DNA from: Sinorhizobium mexicanum
Lineage (GTDB): Bacteria; Pseudomonadota; Alphaproteobacteria; Rhizobiales; Rhizobiaceae
DNA length: 64,000 nt
Direction of reading: 5' to 3'
NCBI RefSeq assembly: GCF_013488225.1
Contig: NZ_CP041238.1
Span: 1,575,501 to 1,639,500, forward strand
In this document: piece after piece, positions 37,510 to 49,001 of the stretch
Numbering within the stretch: position 1 is the stretch's first letter
How the letters are laid out: every line of letters begins with the position of its first letter
Position numbers and translations under genes: made by a program
Notes under the pieces: generated by a model
What the model saw: the letters and a program-made list of their open reading frames with translations, nothing else
Databases searched by the model: none
What the model was told of the DNA's origin: nothing

Positions 37510-38351
37510 TGATGGAAACCAATGCCAGGGTTGTCGTCGGTGAGGGTGCCGGCCAGGTGGTCTTTTCGCAGAAGGAGCGGCTGGCGCTGATCGCCGGCCC
37601 GTGCCAGATGGAAAGCCGCGACCATGCCTTCATGATGGCCGGAAAACTCGTCGAGCTTTGCAAGTCACTCGGGCTCGGCCTCGTCTACAAGTCTTCCTTC
37701 GACAAGGCGAACCGCACCTCGCTCTCCGGCAAGCGCGGCATCGGCCTCGAAAGCGCGATGGAGATTTTTGCCGACCTCAAGAAGGAGTTCGGCTTTCCGG
37801 TATTGACCGACATTCACACCGAAGAGCAATGCGCGATCGTCGCTGAGACCGTCGATATCCTGCAGATCCCGGCCTTTCTGTCGCGGCAGACGGACCTGCT
37901 CGTCGCGGCCGCCAGGACCGGGCGCACGATCAACGTCAAGAAGGGCCAGTTCCTCGCGCCCTGGGACATGAAGAACGTGCTCGCCAAGTTCACGATGAGC
38001 GGCAATCCGAATGTCCTTCTGTGCGAGCGCGGTGCTTCGTTCGGCTACAACACGCTGGTTTCCGACATGCGCTCGCTGCCGATCATGGCGGCGCTGGGCG
38101 CACCGGTGATCTTTGACGCCACCCATTCCGTGCAGCAGCCGGGCGGGCAGGGCGGATCGTCCGGTGGCCAGCGCGAGTTCGTCGAGACCCTCGCGCGCGC
38201 CGCGGTCGCTGTCGGCGTCGCCGGTGTCTTCATCGAGACGCATGAAGATCCGGACAATGCGCCTTCGGATGGCCCCAATATGGTGCACTTGGAGGATATG
38301 CCGCGGCTTCTCGAAAAGCTGCTCGCCTTCGATCGGATCGCCAAGGCCTGA
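37506..38351 (+). CDS. kdsA: 3-deoxy-8-phosphooctulonate (KDO-8-P) synthase
   Basis: Makes KDO 8-phosphate from phosphoenolpyruvate and arabinose 5-phosphate for lipid A/LPS core. The 281-residue protein shows [52 protein letters not shown] and [12 protein letters not shown]. All are KdsA signatures. Cys in the GPCQ motif suggests the metal-dependent type. The start overlaps the VOC gene stop (ATGATGATGG); a start one or two codons later is equally possible. Eno follows after 130 bases. Confidence 0.97.
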   Translation: MMMETNARVVVGEGAGQVVFSQKERLALIAGPCQMESRDHAFMMAGKLVELCKSLGLGLVYKSSFDKANRTSLSGKRGIGLESAMEIFADLKKEFGFPVLTDIHTEEQCAIVAETVDILQIPAFLSRQTDLLVAAARTGRTINVKKGQFLAPWDMKNVLAKFTMSGNPNVLLCERGASFGYNTLVSDMRSLPIMAALGAPVIFDATHSVQQPGGQGGSSGGQREFVETLARAAVAVGVAGVFIETHEDPDNAPSDGPNMVHLEDMPRLLEKLLAFDRIAKA

Positions 38352-38439
38352 AAGGGCTTTCGTGAAATTTTCATGAACCATAATGGCGCCTCGGCATTTG
38401 CATCGCGCGCGCCGTTGTAATTTCAGGGCCATGAATTAA

Positions 38440-39756
<1,317 letters not shown>

Positions 39757-39818
39757 TTGCAGGGCGCGCGCGGTTGTTCGCCAGATCCGCGTGGAATTTA
39801 CCCACCTAGGCAATTTCC

Positions 39819-39857
39819 AACCCGTCTGCCTCCGGACAGGCGGGTTTCCTTTTCCTT
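39819..39857 (+). terminator. intrinsic terminator after eno
   Basis: AACCCGTCTG and CAGGCGGGTT pair over 10 bp (one G-T) around an 8-base loop, followed by TTCCTTTTCC. Ends the eno transcript before ftsB. Confidence 0.8.
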
Positions 39858-39930
39858 GCCATTCATGGTCAACGGTCGGTTAATCAATCGACGCTAGTCT
39901 TGTCTCGTATTGCGTATCAGGGCATGGACC

Positions 39931-40251
39931 ATGTGGACACGGCATCACAAGAAACGGAGATTGGGGCGGCTGGTTGTGCCGCTCATGGCGGTCGCCTTTC
40001 TTTCCTATTTCGGCTATCATTCGATCCATGGAGGCTACGGCCTTAGGGCGACGGAGGAGTTCGACCGCCAGATTGCCGTGCGGCAAGCCCGATTGGATGA
40101 GCTCACTCATCAGCGAAAAATCCTGGAAAAGGAGGTCGAGCTGATGAGCGACGGTTCGCTGGAACGAGACATGCTGGATGAGAAGGCTCGCCTCGCGCTC
40201 AACATGTCGCGGAGCGACGAGATCGTTATTTTTCATCGCGGGCAGGATTAA
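39931..40251 (+). CDS. ftsB: septum formation initiator family protein (FtsB/DivIC)
   Basis: The 106-residue protein has a short basic N-terminus, one membrane span (LVVPLMAVAFLSYFGYHSIHGGYG) and a periplasmic coiled coil (EEFDRQIAVRQARLDELTHQRKILEKEVELM) ending in a short conserved tail (ERDMLDEKARLALNM). This is the FtsB layout, a part of the divisome FtsQLB complex. The ATG at 39931 has AGGG upstream; TTG 39910 is in frame. It follows eno, a common rhizobial order. Confidence 0.9.
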   Translation: MWTRHHKKRRLGRLVVPLMAVAFLSYFGYHSIHGGYGLRATEEFDRQIAVRQARLDELTHQRKILEKEVELMSDGSLERDMLDEKARLALNMSRSDEIVIFHRGQD

Positions 40252-40326
40252 CCCAAATTCGGTTAATTCAAAATTCACAATGAAAATCAGATAGTTATAC
40301 AGAATAATAGCCATGCAAATATGGCA

Positions 40327-40355
40327 TTGCTGTGTTGCTCTTCTTTCCCTATGGT
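40327..40355 (+). promoter_or_regulatory. possible promoter upstream of pdhA
   Basis: TTGCTG (40327-40332) and TATGGT (40350-40355) are spaced by 17 bases, about 30 bases before the pdhA start, which has GGGAGG. This is a plausible housekeeping promoter for the pdh operon, but the -10 box is only a partial match. Confidence 0.3.
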
Positions 40356-40386
40356 ACCGGCAAAGGCTAACCATTGGGAGGAATGA

Positions 40387-41433
40387 ATGGCTCCGCGAAA
40401 AACCGCGTCCGTCTCCAGCCGCAAGACCGCTGCCAAGTCTGCAAAAAAAGACTTTGCCGGCGGCACGATCGCCGAATTCTCCAAAGAAGATGATCTCAAA
40501 GCCTACCGCGAAATGCTGTTGATCCGGCGTTTCGAGGAAAAGGCCGGCCAGCTTTACGGCATGGGCTTCATCGGCGGCTTTTGTCACCTCTATATCGGCC
40601 AGGAAGCCGTCGTGGTCGGCATGCAGCTAGCGCTCAAGGACGGTGATCAGGTCATCACCGGTTACCGTGATCACGGCCACATGCTTGCTTGCGGCATGAG
40701 CCCACGCGGGGTGATGGCGGAACTGACCGGCCGCCGCGGCGGCCTTTCCAAGGGGAAAGGCGGCTCGATGCACATGTTCTCCAAGGAAAAGCATTTTTAT
40801 GGCGGCCACGGTATCGTCGGCGCGCAGGTGTCGCTCGGCACGGGCCTCGCCTTCGCCAACAAGTACCGCGGCAACGACAATGTCAGCCTCGCCTATTTCG
40901 GCGACGGTGCCGCCAACCAGGGCCAGGTCTATGAGAGCTTCAACATGGCTGCTCTCTGGAAGCTGCCGGTGATCTACATCGTCGAAAACAACCGTTACGC
41001 CATGGGAACGTCCGTGTCCCGTGCATCGGCGCAGACCGATTTCTCGCAGCGCGGCGCCTCCTTCGGCATTCCCGGCTATCAGGTGGACGGCATGGATGTT
41101 CGCGCCGTCAAGGCGGCAGCCGACGAGGCGGTCCAACATTGCCGCTCCGGCAAGGGGCCGATCATCCTCGAGATGCTGACCTATCGCTATCGCGGCCACT
41201 CGATGTCCGACCCGGCGAAGTACCGGTCGAAGGACGAAGTGCAGAAGATGCGCTCCGAGCATGACCCGATCGAGCAGGTAAAGGCCCGGCTCACGGAAAA
41301 GGGCTGGGCGAGCGAGGACGAGCTGAAGCAGATCGACAAGGATGTTCGCGACATCGTTGCTGACAGTGCCGATTTCGCCCAGTCTGATCCGGAGCCGGAT
41401 GCATCCGAGCTCTATACCGACATCCTGCTTTGA
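40387..41433 (+). CDS. pdhA: pyruvate dehydrogenase E1 component, alpha subunit
   Basis: The 348-residue thiamin diphosphate subunit that decarboxylates pyruvate. Motifs: [32 protein letters not shown] at the start, the TPP-binding [20 protein letters not shown] ending at IYIVENN, and the phosphorylation-loop region [12 protein letters not shown]. The N-terminal 30 residues are basic and Ser/Lys-rich. It is followed by pdhB after 17 bases in one operon. Confidence 0.97.
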   Translation: MAPRKTASVSSRKTAAKSAKKDFAGGTIAEFSKEDDLKAYREMLLIRRFEEKAGQLYGMGFIGGFCHLYIGQEAVVVGMQLALKDGDQVITGYRDHGHMLACGMSPRGVMAELTGRRGGLSKGKGGSMHMFSKEKHFYGGHGIVGAQVSLGTGLAFANKYRGNDNVSLAYFGDGAANQGQVYESFNMAALWKLPVIYIVENNRYAMGTSVSRASAQTDFSQRGASFGIPGYQVDGMDVRAVKAAADEAVQHCRSGKGPIILEMLTYRYRGHSMSDPAKYRSKDEVQKMRSEHDPIEQVKARLTEKGWASEDELKQIDKDVRDIVADSADFAQSDPEPDASELYTDILL

Positions 41434-41450
41434 TCCGGGGAGGCACGAAC

Positions 41451-42824
41451 ATGCCAGTAGAAATTCTCATGCCCGCCCTTTCCCCGACGATGGAGGAAGG
41501 CACGCTCTCCAAATGGCTGAAGAACGAGGGAGACAAGGTGTCCTCCGGCGATGTCATTGCCGAGATCGAAACCGACAAGGCGACGATGGAAGTGGAAGCC
41601 GTCGATGAAGGCACGATCGGCAAGCTCCTGATCGCCGCCGGCACCGAAGGTGTGAAGGTCAATACGCCGATCGCCGTGCTGCTGCAGGACGGCGAGGCTG
41701 CCGGCGACATTGCGACGCCGAAGGCCGAGGCGCCGAAGCCGGCTCAGAATGAAGCGCCCGCCGCTGCGCCGGCGCCGGCGCCGGTTGCCGCTCAGCCGAA
41801 GACGGAAGTTCCTGCCGACCCGGCGATCCCCGCCGGGACGGAAATGGTGTCGATGACGGTGCGCGAGGCGCTTCGCGACGCGATGGCCGAAGAAATGCGC
41901 GCGAGTGACGACGTCTTTGTCATGGGCGAGGAAGTCGCCGAATACCAGGGTGCCTACAAGATCACTCAGGGTCTGCTGCAGGAGTTCGGCCCGCGTCGCG
42001 TGGTCGACACCCCGATCACCGAACATGGTTTTGCCGGCGTCGGCGTCGGCGCCGCAATGACGGGCCTGCGACCCATCGTCGAGTTCATGACCTTCAACTT
42101 CGCCATGCAGGCGATCGACCAGATCATCAACTCGGCTGCCAAGACGCTTTATATGTCGGGCGGCCAGATGGGCGCGCCGATCGTCTTCCGCGGCCCGAGC
42201 GGTGCGGCAGCCCGCGTCGCCGCGCAGCACTCGCAGTGCTATGCCGCCTGGTACAGCCACATCCCGGGGCTCAAGGTCGTCATGCCGTACACGGCCGCTG
42301 ACGCGAAAGGCCTGTTGAAGGCGGCGATCCGCGATCCGAACCCGGTGATCTTCCTCGAGAACGAAATTCTCTACGGCCACTCGTTCGAGGTTCCGAAGCT
42401 CGATGATTTCGTGCTGCCGATCGGCAAGGCCCGCATTCATCGCGTCGGCAAGGATGCAACCATTGTCTCGTTCGGCATCGGCATGACCTATGCGGTCAAG
42501 GCCGCGGCCGAGCTCGAAGCGCAGGGTATCGACGTCGAGATCATCGATCTTCGTACGATCCGTCCGATGGATCTTCCGACAGTAATCGAGTCGGTGAAGA
42601 AGACCGGCCGTCTGGTCACCGTGGAGGAAGGCTACCCGCAGTCCTCCGTAGGCACGGAGATTGCTACGCGTGTGATGCAGCAGGCGTTCGACTATCTCGA
42701 CGCGCCGATCCTGACGATCGCCGGCAAGGATGTGCCGATGCCCTATGCCTCCAACCTCGAAAAACTGGCGCTTCCGAGTGTCTCCGAGGTTGTCGATGCC
42801 GTGAAAGCCGTTTGCTACAAATAA
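41451..42824 (+). CDS. pdhB: pyruvate dehydrogenase E1 component, beta subunit with lipoyl domain
   Basis: The 457-residue subunit starts with a lipoyl domain (residues 1-78) holding the lipoylation lysine in [13 protein letters not shown], then an Ala/Pro linker. The E1-beta core follows: [53 protein letters not shown], and a C-terminal transketolase domain. A lipoyl domain on E1-beta is typical of alphaproteobacteria. The lipoyl DNA is nearly identical to that of pdhC. Confidence 0.97.
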   Translation: MPVEILMPALSPTMEEGTLSKWLKNEGDKVSSGDVIAEIETDKATMEVEAVDEGTIGKLLIAAGTEGVKVNTPIAVLLQDGEAAGDIATPKAEAPKPAQNEAPAAAPAPAPVAAQPKTEVPADPAIPAGTEMVSMTVREALRDAMAEEMRASDDVFVMGEEVAEYQGAYKITQGLLQEFGPRRVVDTPITEHGFAGVGVGAAMTGLRPIVEFMTFNFAMQAIDQIINSAAKTLYMSGGQMGAPIVFRGPSGAAARVAAQHSQCYAAWYSHIPGLKVVMPYTAADAKGLLKAAIRDPNPVIFLENEILYGHSFEVPKLDDFVLPIGKARIHRVGKDATIVSFGIGMTYAVKAAAELEAQGIDVEIIDLRTIRPMDLPTVIESVKKTGRLVTVEEGYPQSSVGTEIATRVMQQAFDYLDAPILTIAGKDVPMPYASNLEKLALPSVSEVVDAVKAVCYK

Positions 42825-42839
42825 GGGGAGGGCGCTTCG

Positions 42840-44180
42840 ATGCCAATCAACATCACGATGCCTGCCCTCTCTCCGACCATGGAAGAAGGCAATCTGGCCA
42901 AGTGGCTGGTCAAGGAAGGCGACAAGGTCAAGTCCGGCGACGTTATTGCCGAAATCGAGACCGACAAGGCGACCATGGAAGTGGAAGCCGTCGATGAAGG
43001 CACCGTTGCCAGGATCGTCGTTCCGGCCGGTACGGAAGGCGTCAAGGTCAATGCCCTGATCGCGGTTCTGGCGGCCGATGGCGAGGACGTGGCAGCGGCT
43101 GCGAAGGGCAATGGCGCGGCCGCGCCAGCACCTGCAGCCAAAGCCGAAGAACCGGCTCCGGCAGCTGCGCCAGCGCCTGCTGCGGCACCTGCCGCAGCGC
43201 AACCGGCAGCACCGGTATCGTCGGCCCCCGCCGCAAGCGATGGCAAGCGAGTCTTTTCTTCGCCGCTGGCGCGCCGCCTCGCTAAGGAAGCCGGCATTGA
43301 CCTGTCGGCGATCACCGGGTCCGGCCCCTATGGCCGCGTCGTCAAGAAGGACATCGAGACCGCCGTTGCCGGTGGTGGTGCCAAGCCGGCCGCAGCGCCC
43401 GCGGAAGCGGCCGCACCCGCTCCGGCGACGCTCGCCAAGGGCATGTCCGAGGATGCCGTGCTCAAGCTCTTCGAGCCGGGTTCCTACGAACTCGTCCCGC
43501 ATGACGGCATGCGCAAGACCATTGCCAAGCGCCTGCAGGAATCGAAGCAGACGATTCCGCACTTTTATGTCTCGATCGATTGCCAACTCGACGCCCTGCT
43601 TGCCCTTCGCGCACAGCTCAATGCCGCTGCTCCGGAAAAGGACGGCAAGCCGGTCTACAAGCTCTCGGTCAACGACATGGTGATCAAGGCGTTGGCGCTG
43701 GCACTGCGCGACGTTCCGGATGCCAACGTATCCTGGACCGACAGCAACATGGTCAAGCACAAGCATGCCGATGTCGGCGTCGCTGTCTCGATCCCCGGTG
43801 GTCTGATCACGCCGATCATCCGCCAGGCGGAATTGAAGAGCCTTTCGGCCATCTCCAACGAGATGAAGGATTTCGGCAAGCGCGCCAAGGAGCGCAAGCT
43901 GAAGCCGGAAGAGTATCAGGGTGGCACGACGGCAGTCTCCAACATGGGCATGATGGGCGTCAAGGACTTCGCCGCCGTCGTCAACCCGCCGCATGCGACC
44001 ATTCTTGCGGTCGGTGCCGGCGAGGAGCGAGTCATCGTCAAGAACAAGGAAATGGTCATCGCCAACATGATGACCGTGACCCTCTCCACCGACCATCGCT
44101 GCGTCGATGGCGCGCTCGGCGCCGAGCTGCTCGCCGCCTTCAAGCGCTACATCGAAAATCCGATGGGCATGCTGGTCTGA
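42840..44180 (+). CDS. pdhC: pyruvate dehydrogenase E2 component (dihydrolipoamide acetyltransferase)
   Basis: The 446-residue core subunit transfers the acetyl group to CoA. It has one lipoyl domain (1-78, [13 protein letters not shown]), an Ala/Pro linker, a peripheral-subunit-binding domain ([33 protein letters not shown]) and the catalytic domain (PHFYVSIDC, ending with the HXXXDG motif as [14 protein letters not shown]). It is followed by a weak terminator, an esterase gene and a GNAT gene before lpdA. Confidence 0.97.
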   Translation: MPINITMPALSPTMEEGNLAKWLVKEGDKVKSGDVIAEIETDKATMEVEAVDEGTVARIVVPAGTEGVKVNALIAVLAADGEDVAAAAKGNGAAAPAPAAKAEEPAPAAAPAPAAAPAAAQPAAPVSSAPAASDGKRVFSSPLARRLAKEAGIDLSAITGSGPYGRVVKKDIETAVAGGGAKPAAAPAEAAAPAPATLAKGMSEDAVLKLFEPGSYELVPHDGMRKTIAKRLQESKQTIPHFYVSIDCQLDALLALRAQLNAAAPEKDGKPVYKLSVNDMVIKALALALRDVPDANVSWTDSNMVKHKHADVGVAVSIPGGLITPIIRQAELKSLSAISNEMKDFGKRAKERKLKPEEYQGGTTAVSNMGMMGVKDFAAVVNPPHATILAVGAGEERVIVKNKEMVIANMMTVTLSTDHRCVDGALGAELLAAFKRYIENPMGMLV

Positions 44181-44188
44181 TGCGGTCG

Positions 44189-44218
44189 GGACCGGCCTTT
44201 CGAGCCGGTCCATTCCCT
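44189..44218 (+). terminator. hairpin after pdhC
   Basis: GGACCGGC and GCCGGTCC form an 8-bp stem (44189-44196, 44204-44211) followed by ATTCCCTT. It may reduce but not stop read-through into the downstream genes and lpdA. Confidence 0.5.
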
Positions 44219-44236
44219 TAAACGCGGGCACAAGCG

Positions 44237-44878
44237 ATGAAGACAGTCCTTTGTTACGGTGACAGTCTGACCTGGGGCTATGACGCGAGCGGCCTCGACC
44301 GGCACGCGTTGCAGGATCGCTGGCCGAGCGTGCTGCAAAAGGCCCTCGGTCCGGACGTGCACGTCATCGCGGAAGGGCTGAACGGCCGCACGACAGCATA
44401 TGACGACCATCTCGCCGATTGCGACCGCAACGGTGCCCGTGTCCTGCCGACCGTGCTCCACAGCCACGCGCCGATCGATCTGATGATCTTCCTGCTCGGC
44501 ACCAACGACATGAAGCCGGTGATCCACGGCACGGCCTTCGGCGCCGTCAAGGGGATCGCGCGCCTCGTCAATCTTGTCCGGCGGCACGACTGGCCGGTCG
44601 AAGCCGAGGAGGGGCCGGATATCCTCATCGTCTCGCCGCCGCCCCTTTGCGAAACCGCCAACAGCGCCTTTGCGGCAATGTATGCGGGCGCTATCGAGCA
44701 ATCGGGGATGCTTGCACCGCTCTACCGCGATCTCGCGGACGAGCTCGACTGCGGCTTCTTCGATGCCGGCTCGGTGGCAAGAACGACCCCGCTCGATGGC
44801 GTTCATCTCGACGCTGAGAACACCCGGGCGATCGGTCGTGGATTGGAGCCGGTCGTGCGGATGATGCTCGGGCTCTGA
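44237..44878 (+). CDS. SGNH-family hydrolase (arylesterase-like)
   Basis: The 213-residue protein carries the SGNH blocks: GDSLTWGYDAS (block I serine), EGLNGRTTAYDD (block II), FLLGTNDMK (block III) and DGVHLDAENT (block V Asp/His). It has no signal peptide, so it is probably cytoplasmic. It lies between pdhC and lpdA, transcribed with them, though no link to pyruvate oxidation is known. The substrate is uncertain; rhizobial relatives are called arylesterases. Confidence 0.9.
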   Translation: MKTVLCYGDSLTWGYDASGLDRHALQDRWPSVLQKALGPDVHVIAEGLNGRTTAYDDHLADCDRNGARVLPTVLHSHAPIDLMIFLLGTNDMKPVIHGTAFGAVKGIARLVNLVRRHDWPVEAEEGPDILIVSPPPLCETANSAFAAMYAGAIEQSGMLAPLYRDLADELDCGFFDAGSVARTTPLDGVHLDAENTRAIGRGLEPVVRMMLGL

Positions 44879-44880
44879 CG

Positions 44881-45462
44881 ATGGCGGCTGGCGCGACCCT
44901 CAGGCCGGCGAAGCGAAGCGAGGCAGCGGAGCTCGCCGTCCTGATCGACATCGCCTCGCACGGATTTGCTGCGTGGCTCTGGTATGGCGGTGTCTTGCGG
45001 GGCGTGGCCGAAACGGCGTTCGAACACGGCCGCAACAAGCTTCGCGAAGATGAGGGGCGGGGTACATGGCGTGACGCGATCGTCGCCGAGGTTGAGGACG
45101 AGATCGCGGGTGTCGCCGTTTCCTACGCGATCGACCCGTCCGTCCACGATATCGAGGCCAAACATCCGGTGCTCGTGCCGCTGCTTGCTCTGCAGAAGCA
45201 GGTTGTCGGTCATTGGTTCATCGATAGCCTTGGGGTCTACAAGCATCGTCGCGGCGGGGGAATCGGCCGCGCTTTGCTGGAACATGAAATTGCCCGCGCC
45301 GGGTCGGCGCCGGTGAGCCTGATCACCGAAAGCCACAATGAAAGGGCTCAGGCGCTCTACAGGATCAACGGCTTCGAGGAGGTGGTGCGCGTCGAAGCCG
45401 TGCCGCTTTTCGAAGACAGCAGGAAACACGACTGGGTGCTTTTCACCCGAAAGGTCGCTTGA
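44881..45462 (+). CDS. GNAT family N-acetyltransferase
   Basis: The 193-residue protein starts two bases after the esterase stop. Acetyl-CoA fold signals: LRPAKRSEAAELAVLIDIAS, then WFIDSLGVYKHRRGGGIGRALLEHEIARA (motif A, RxxGxG/A) and SLITESHNERAQALYRINGFEEV (motif B). The acceptor is unknown. It probably belongs to the pdh transcript with the esterase and lpdA. Confidence 0.92.
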   Translation: MAAGATLRPAKRSEAAELAVLIDIASHGFAAWLWYGGVLRGVAETAFEHGRNKLREDEGRGTWRDAIVAEVEDEIAGVAVSYAIDPSVHDIEAKHPVLVPLLALQKQVVGHWFIDSLGVYKHRRGGGIGRALLEHEIARAGSAPVSLITESHNERAQALYRINGFEEVVRVEAVPLFEDSRKHDWVLFTRKVA

Positions 45463-45480
45463 GACAAAGGCAGGAAACAC

Positions 45481-46926
45481 ATGGCTGAGAATTACGATGT
45501 CATCGTTATCGGTTCGGGCCCGGGCGGCTATGTCACCGCCATCCGCTCGGCGCAACTGGGCTTGAAGACGGCGATCGTCGAGCGCGAGCATCTGGGCGGC
45601 ATCTGCCTCAACTGGGGCTGCATCCCGACCAAGGCGCTCTTGCGCTCGGCCGAAATTCTCGACCATGCCAATCACGCCAAGAACTATGGCCTGACGCTCG
45701 AAGGCAAGATCACCGCCAACGTCAAGGAGGTCGTCGGCCGTTCGCGCGCCGTCTCTGCGCGGCTGACCGGCGGCGTCGCCTTCCTCATGAAGAAGAACAA
45801 GGTTGACGTGATCTGGGGCGAGGCGAAGCTGACAAAACCCGGAGAGATCGTCGTCGGCGCGCCCTCGAAGCCGGCCGTCCAGCCGCAAAATCCGGTTCCG
45901 AAGGGCGTCAAGGGCGAAGGCACCTATACGGCCAAGCACATCATCATCGCGACCGGCGCCCGGCCGCGTGCGCTTCCGGGCATCGAGCCGGACGGCAAGC
46001 TGATCTGGACCTATTTCGAGGCGATGAAGCCCGAGGAAATGCCGAAATCCATGCTGGTCATGGGCTCCGGTGCGATCGGCATCGAATTTGCCAGCTTCTA
46101 CAAGTCGATGGGCGTCGATGTCACTGTCGTCGAGCTCTTGCCGCAGGTGATGCCCGTAGAGGATGCGGAGATTTCCGCTTTCGCCCGCAAGCAGCTCGAA
46201 AAGCGCGGCATGAAGATTTTCACCGACGCCAAGGTGACGAAGGTCGACAAGGGCGCGAACGATGTGACCGCGCACGTCGAAACGAAGGACGGCAAGGTAA
46301 CGCAGATCAAGGCCGACCGTCTGATCTCCGCCGTCGGCGTGCAGGGCAATATCGAAAACCTTGGCCTCGAAGCGCTGAGTGTCAAGACCGATCGCGGCTG
46401 CATCGTGACCGACGGTTACGGCAAGACGAACGTGGCAGGGATCTATGCGATCGGCGATGTCGCCGGTCCGCCGATGCTTGCGCACAAGGCGGAGCACGAG
46501 GGCGTGATCTGCGTCGAGAAGATCGCCGGCGTCCCGGGCGTGCACGCGCTCGACAAGAACAAGATTCCGGGCTGCACCTATTGCGACCCTCAGGTCGCCT
46601 CCGTGGGGCTCACCGAGGCGAAGGCCAAGGAGCTCGGCCGCGAGATCCGCGTCGGCCGCTTCAGCTTCGGCGCCAACGGCAAGGCGATCGCGCTCGGCGA
46701 GGACCAGGGCCTGGTCAAGACGATCTTCGACAAGAAGACGGGCGAGCTTTTGGGTGCGCATATGGTCGGCGCCGAGGTGACCGAACTCATCCAGGGCTTT
46801 GTTGTCGCGATGAACCTCGAAACGACGGAGGAAGAGCTGATGCACACCGTCTTCCCGCATCCGACACTCTCGGAGATGATGAAGGAAAGCGTGCTCGACG
46901 CCTACGGCCGGGTGTTGAACGCCTGA
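45481..46926 (+). CDS. lpdA: dihydrolipoyl dehydrogenase (E3 of the pyruvate dehydrogenase complex)
   Basis: The 481-residue flavoprotein reoxidises the lipoyl group. It has the FAD loop GSGPGGY, the redox disulfide GGICLNWGCIPTKALL, the NAD loop MGSGAIGIEF and the C-terminal interface with HPHPTLSEM-like FPHPTLSEMM. An unusual insertion of about 25 residues (KPGEIVVGAPSKPAVQPQNP) sits before the TGARPRALPG strand. The ATG has AGGAAA upstream. Confidence 0.97.
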   Translation: MAENYDVIVIGSGPGGYVTAIRSAQLGLKTAIVEREHLGGICLNWGCIPTKALLRSAEILDHANHAKNYGLTLEGKITANVKEVVGRSRAVSARLTGGVAFLMKKNKVDVIWGEAKLTKPGEIVVGAPSKPAVQPQNPVPKGVKGEGTYTAKHIIIATGARPRALPGIEPDGKLIWTYFEAMKPEEMPKSMLVMGSGAIGIEFASFYKSMGVDVTVVELLPQVMPVEDAEISAFARKQLEKRGMKIFTDAKVTKVDKGANDVTAHVETKDGKVTQIKADRLISAVGVQGNIENLGLEALSVKTDRGCIVTDGYGKTNVAGIYAIGDVAGPPMLAHKAEHEGVICVEKIAGVPGVHALDKNKIPGCTYCDPQVASVGLTEAKAKELGREIRVGRFSFGANGKAIALGEDQGLVKTIFDKKTGELLGAHMVGAEVTELIQGFVVAMNLETTEEELMHTVFPHPTLSEMMKESVLDAYGRVLNA

Positions 46927-47001
46927 TGACGTGCAGCCGCCCGGAATTTGCGTTATACTCACGCACTGATTGTGTGGCATCTTCAGTGCTCGGAGGTCGT
47001 C

Positions 47002-47253
47002 ATGAGCGTGAACGGCGTGGGTATTCTGGCGGCAATCATCATCGGCGGGCTGGCGGGTTGGCTTGCGGAGAGATTTATGAACAGTCAGATGGGACTGTTC
47101 GCCAATATTATTCTCGGCATCATCGGCGCGGTCGTCCTGAATTTCATCCTGGCCGCCTTCGGCATGGCCTATACGGGCTGGCTCGCCTATTTGGTCATCG
47201 GCTTCATCGGCGCCTGCCTGTTGATTGCCGCTGGGCGCGCCGTCAGAAGGTAG
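47002..47253 (+). CDS. GlsB/YeaQ/YmgE family stress-response membrane protein
   Basis: The 83-residue protein from ATG 47002 (GGAGG upstream) has three hydrophobic spans: VGILAAIIIGGLAGWLAERF, FANIILGIIGAVVLNFILAAF and LAYLVIGFIGACLLIAAG. This matches the transglycosylase-associated/YeaQ family of small stress-induced inner-membrane proteins. It lies between lpdA and lipA. A larger frame opposite to it and across lpdA is a shadow. Confidence 0.9.
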   Translation: MSVNGVGILAAIIIGGLAGWLAERFMNSQMGLFANIILGIIGAVVLNFILAAFGMAYTGWLAYLVIGFIGACLLIAAGRAVRR

Positions 47254-47387
47254 CGCCACGCAAGCCATGCGTCTGCCGTCGGGCCGCCTTGCAACTGGTG
47301 GCCTGACTTTTCCTGTCGGGCCGTCTATATAGATCGAAAATGGGCAGTCGGCGCCAAGCCGCGCGTCCACGCGACAAAGGAAGACAC

Positions 47388-48359
47388 ATGGTAACGCTTT
47401 TCGATGCTGTTTCGGATCGTGCGCAACGCGTCCGTCACCCGGAAAAGGCGCACAAGCCCGACACGGAAGTCCAGCGCAAGCCGGACTGGATCCGCGTTAA
47501 GGCGCCGACGTCGAAGGGATACATGGAAACCCGTTCGATCGTGAAGGGCAACAACCTCGTAACCGTGTGCGAGGAGGCCGGCTGTCCGAATATCGGCGAG
47601 TGTTGGGACAAGAAACACGCGACCTTCATGATCATGGGCGAAATCTGCACGCGCGCCTGTGCCTTCTGCAACGTCTCGACCGGCAAACCGAATGCGCTCG
47701 ACATGGACGAGCCCGCCAACATCGCCAAGGCGGTCAAGCAAATGGGGCTCAGCCACGTCGTCATAACCTCGGTCGACCGCGACGACCTCGACGATGGTGG
47801 CGCCGAGCACTTTGAAAAGGTCATCTTTGCGATCCGCGAGGTCTCTCCGGAAACGACCATCGAGGTCCTGACTCCCGACTTTCTGCGCAAGCCCGGCGCG
47901 CTGGAGCGTGTGGTTGCCGCCAAGCCGGACGTCTTCAATCACAATCTCGAAACCGTCGCTTCGAACTATCTGACCGTGCGTCCCGGCGCTCGCTATTTCC
48001 ACTCGATGCGACTGTTGCAGCGGGTGAAGGAACTCGATCCGTCCATGTTCACCAAGTCCGGCATCATGGTCGGCCTTGGCGAGGAACGGAACGAGGTGCT
48101 GCAGTTGATGGATGATCTGCGTACCGCCGACGTCGATTTCCTGACGATCGGCCAGTATCTGCAGCCGACCCGTAAGCACCACAAGGTCGAGAAATTCGTG
48201 ACGCCCGAGGAATTCAAGTCGTACGAGACGGTCGCCTACACGAAGGGCTTCCTGATGGTTTCCTCGAGCCCATTGACGCGTTCGTCTCATCACGCCGGCG
48301 ACGATTTCGCACGGCTAAGGGCGGCACGCGAGAAGAAGCTCCTGGCCGAAGCGGAGTAA
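47388..48359 (+). CDS. lipA: lipoyl synthase
   Basis: Inserts two sulfurs into octanoylated lipoyl domains, the last step in making the cofactor of the pdh complex just upstream. The 323-residue radical-SAM enzyme shows both clusters: [13 protein letters not shown] and [10 protein letters not shown] (CxxxCxxC). It also has [10 protein letters not shown] near the C-terminus, the auxiliary-cluster serine motif. The ATG has AAAGGAAG upstream. It is placed with the pdh genes it serves. Confidence 0.97.
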   Translation: MVTLFDAVSDRAQRVRHPEKAHKPDTEVQRKPDWIRVKAPTSKGYMETRSIVKGNNLVTVCEEAGCPNIGECWDKKHATFMIMGEICTRACAFCNVSTGKPNALDMDEPANIAKAVKQMGLSHVVITSVDRDDLDDGGAEHFEKVIFAIREVSPETTIEVLTPDFLRKPGALERVVAAKPDVFNHNLETVASNYLTVRPGARYFHSMRLLQRVKELDPSMFTKSGIMVGLGEERNEVLQLMDDLRTADVDFLTIGQYLQPTRKHHKVEKFVTPEEFKSYETVAYTKGFLMVSSSPLTRSSHHAGDDFARLRAAREKKLLAEAE

Positions 48360-48434
48360 TTCAGTCTACTGCCGGTGAAAACAGCCGCGGCGTTGCGTCG
48401 TCGCGATTCTTCTATTTGAGCCGAAAGCGGGCAG

Positions 48435-48992
48435 ATGACGGACACGACGCGGGCTGCATCGATCCTCTCGGACGCAAAACGTGTTTTGGTGATCGGCTGC
48501 TCGGGCGGCGGCAAGACGACGCTTGCCCGCCGCTTGTCGGAACACTGTGACCTGCCGTTCGTTTCGATGGATAGAGAATTCTTTTGGCTGCCCGGATGGA
48601 TTTCCAGGGCGCGCGAAGAGCAAAGAAAGCTCATCGCCGCCAAGGTCGCCGAAGCGCAGTGGGTGATGGATGGGACCAATCCGTCGACCTTCGATTTGCG
48701 GCTGCCCCGCGCCGACATCGTGCTCTGGGTGAGAATGCCGCGCTTGCGGTGCCTGATCGGTGTGGCGCGGCGTTGGCTGAAATGGCGAGGCGCGGCACGG
48801 CCGGAGATGGCCGAAGGATGTCCGGAGCGGGTGAGTTGGGAATTCGTCCGCTACATCTGGACTTTCGAGCGCAAGTTCGTTCCGCGGATCGAGGAAGCCC
48901 TGCAGAAACACGGACCAGGCGTTCCAGTCCTGCAGATAAGAAGCCGGGCACAAATGCGCACGCTGCTTGAACTTCTCGCAGCACGCGCTTAA
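48435..48992 (+). CDS. P-loop NTPase, adenylate/topology-modulation kinase-like
   Basis: The 185-residue protein has a clear Walker A, VIGCSGGGKTTLARRL. It also has the LPFVSMDREFFWLPGW stretch and WVMDGTNPSTFDLRLPRADIVLWVRMP, a pattern seen in small proteins annotated as FlaR or DNA topology modulation protein. Function unknown. It stands between lipA and the COQ10-like gene. Confidence 0.85.
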   Translation: MTDTTRAASILSDAKRVLVIGCSGGGKTTLARRLSEHCDLPFVSMDREFFWLPGWISRAREEQRKLIAAKVAEAQWVMDGTNPSTFDLRLPRADIVLWVRMPRLRCLIGVARRWLKWRGAARPEMAEGCPERVSWEFVRYIWTFERKFVPRIEEALQKHGPGVPVLQIRSRAQMRTLLELLAARA

Positions 48993-49001
48993 CTGCAAGT
49001 C

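Noticed and set aside
41412..44231. 939-residue open frame on the minus strand opposite pdhB and pdhC
   Set aside because: It is a shadow of high-GC coding DNA: the plus strand encodes two clear enzymes with motifs, and the antisense product is Arg/His/Asp-rich with no domain.
44803..47370. 855-residue minus-strand open frame across lpdA
   Set aside because: Antisense shadow of the GNAT gene, lpdA and the YeaQ-like gene; no motif and biased composition.
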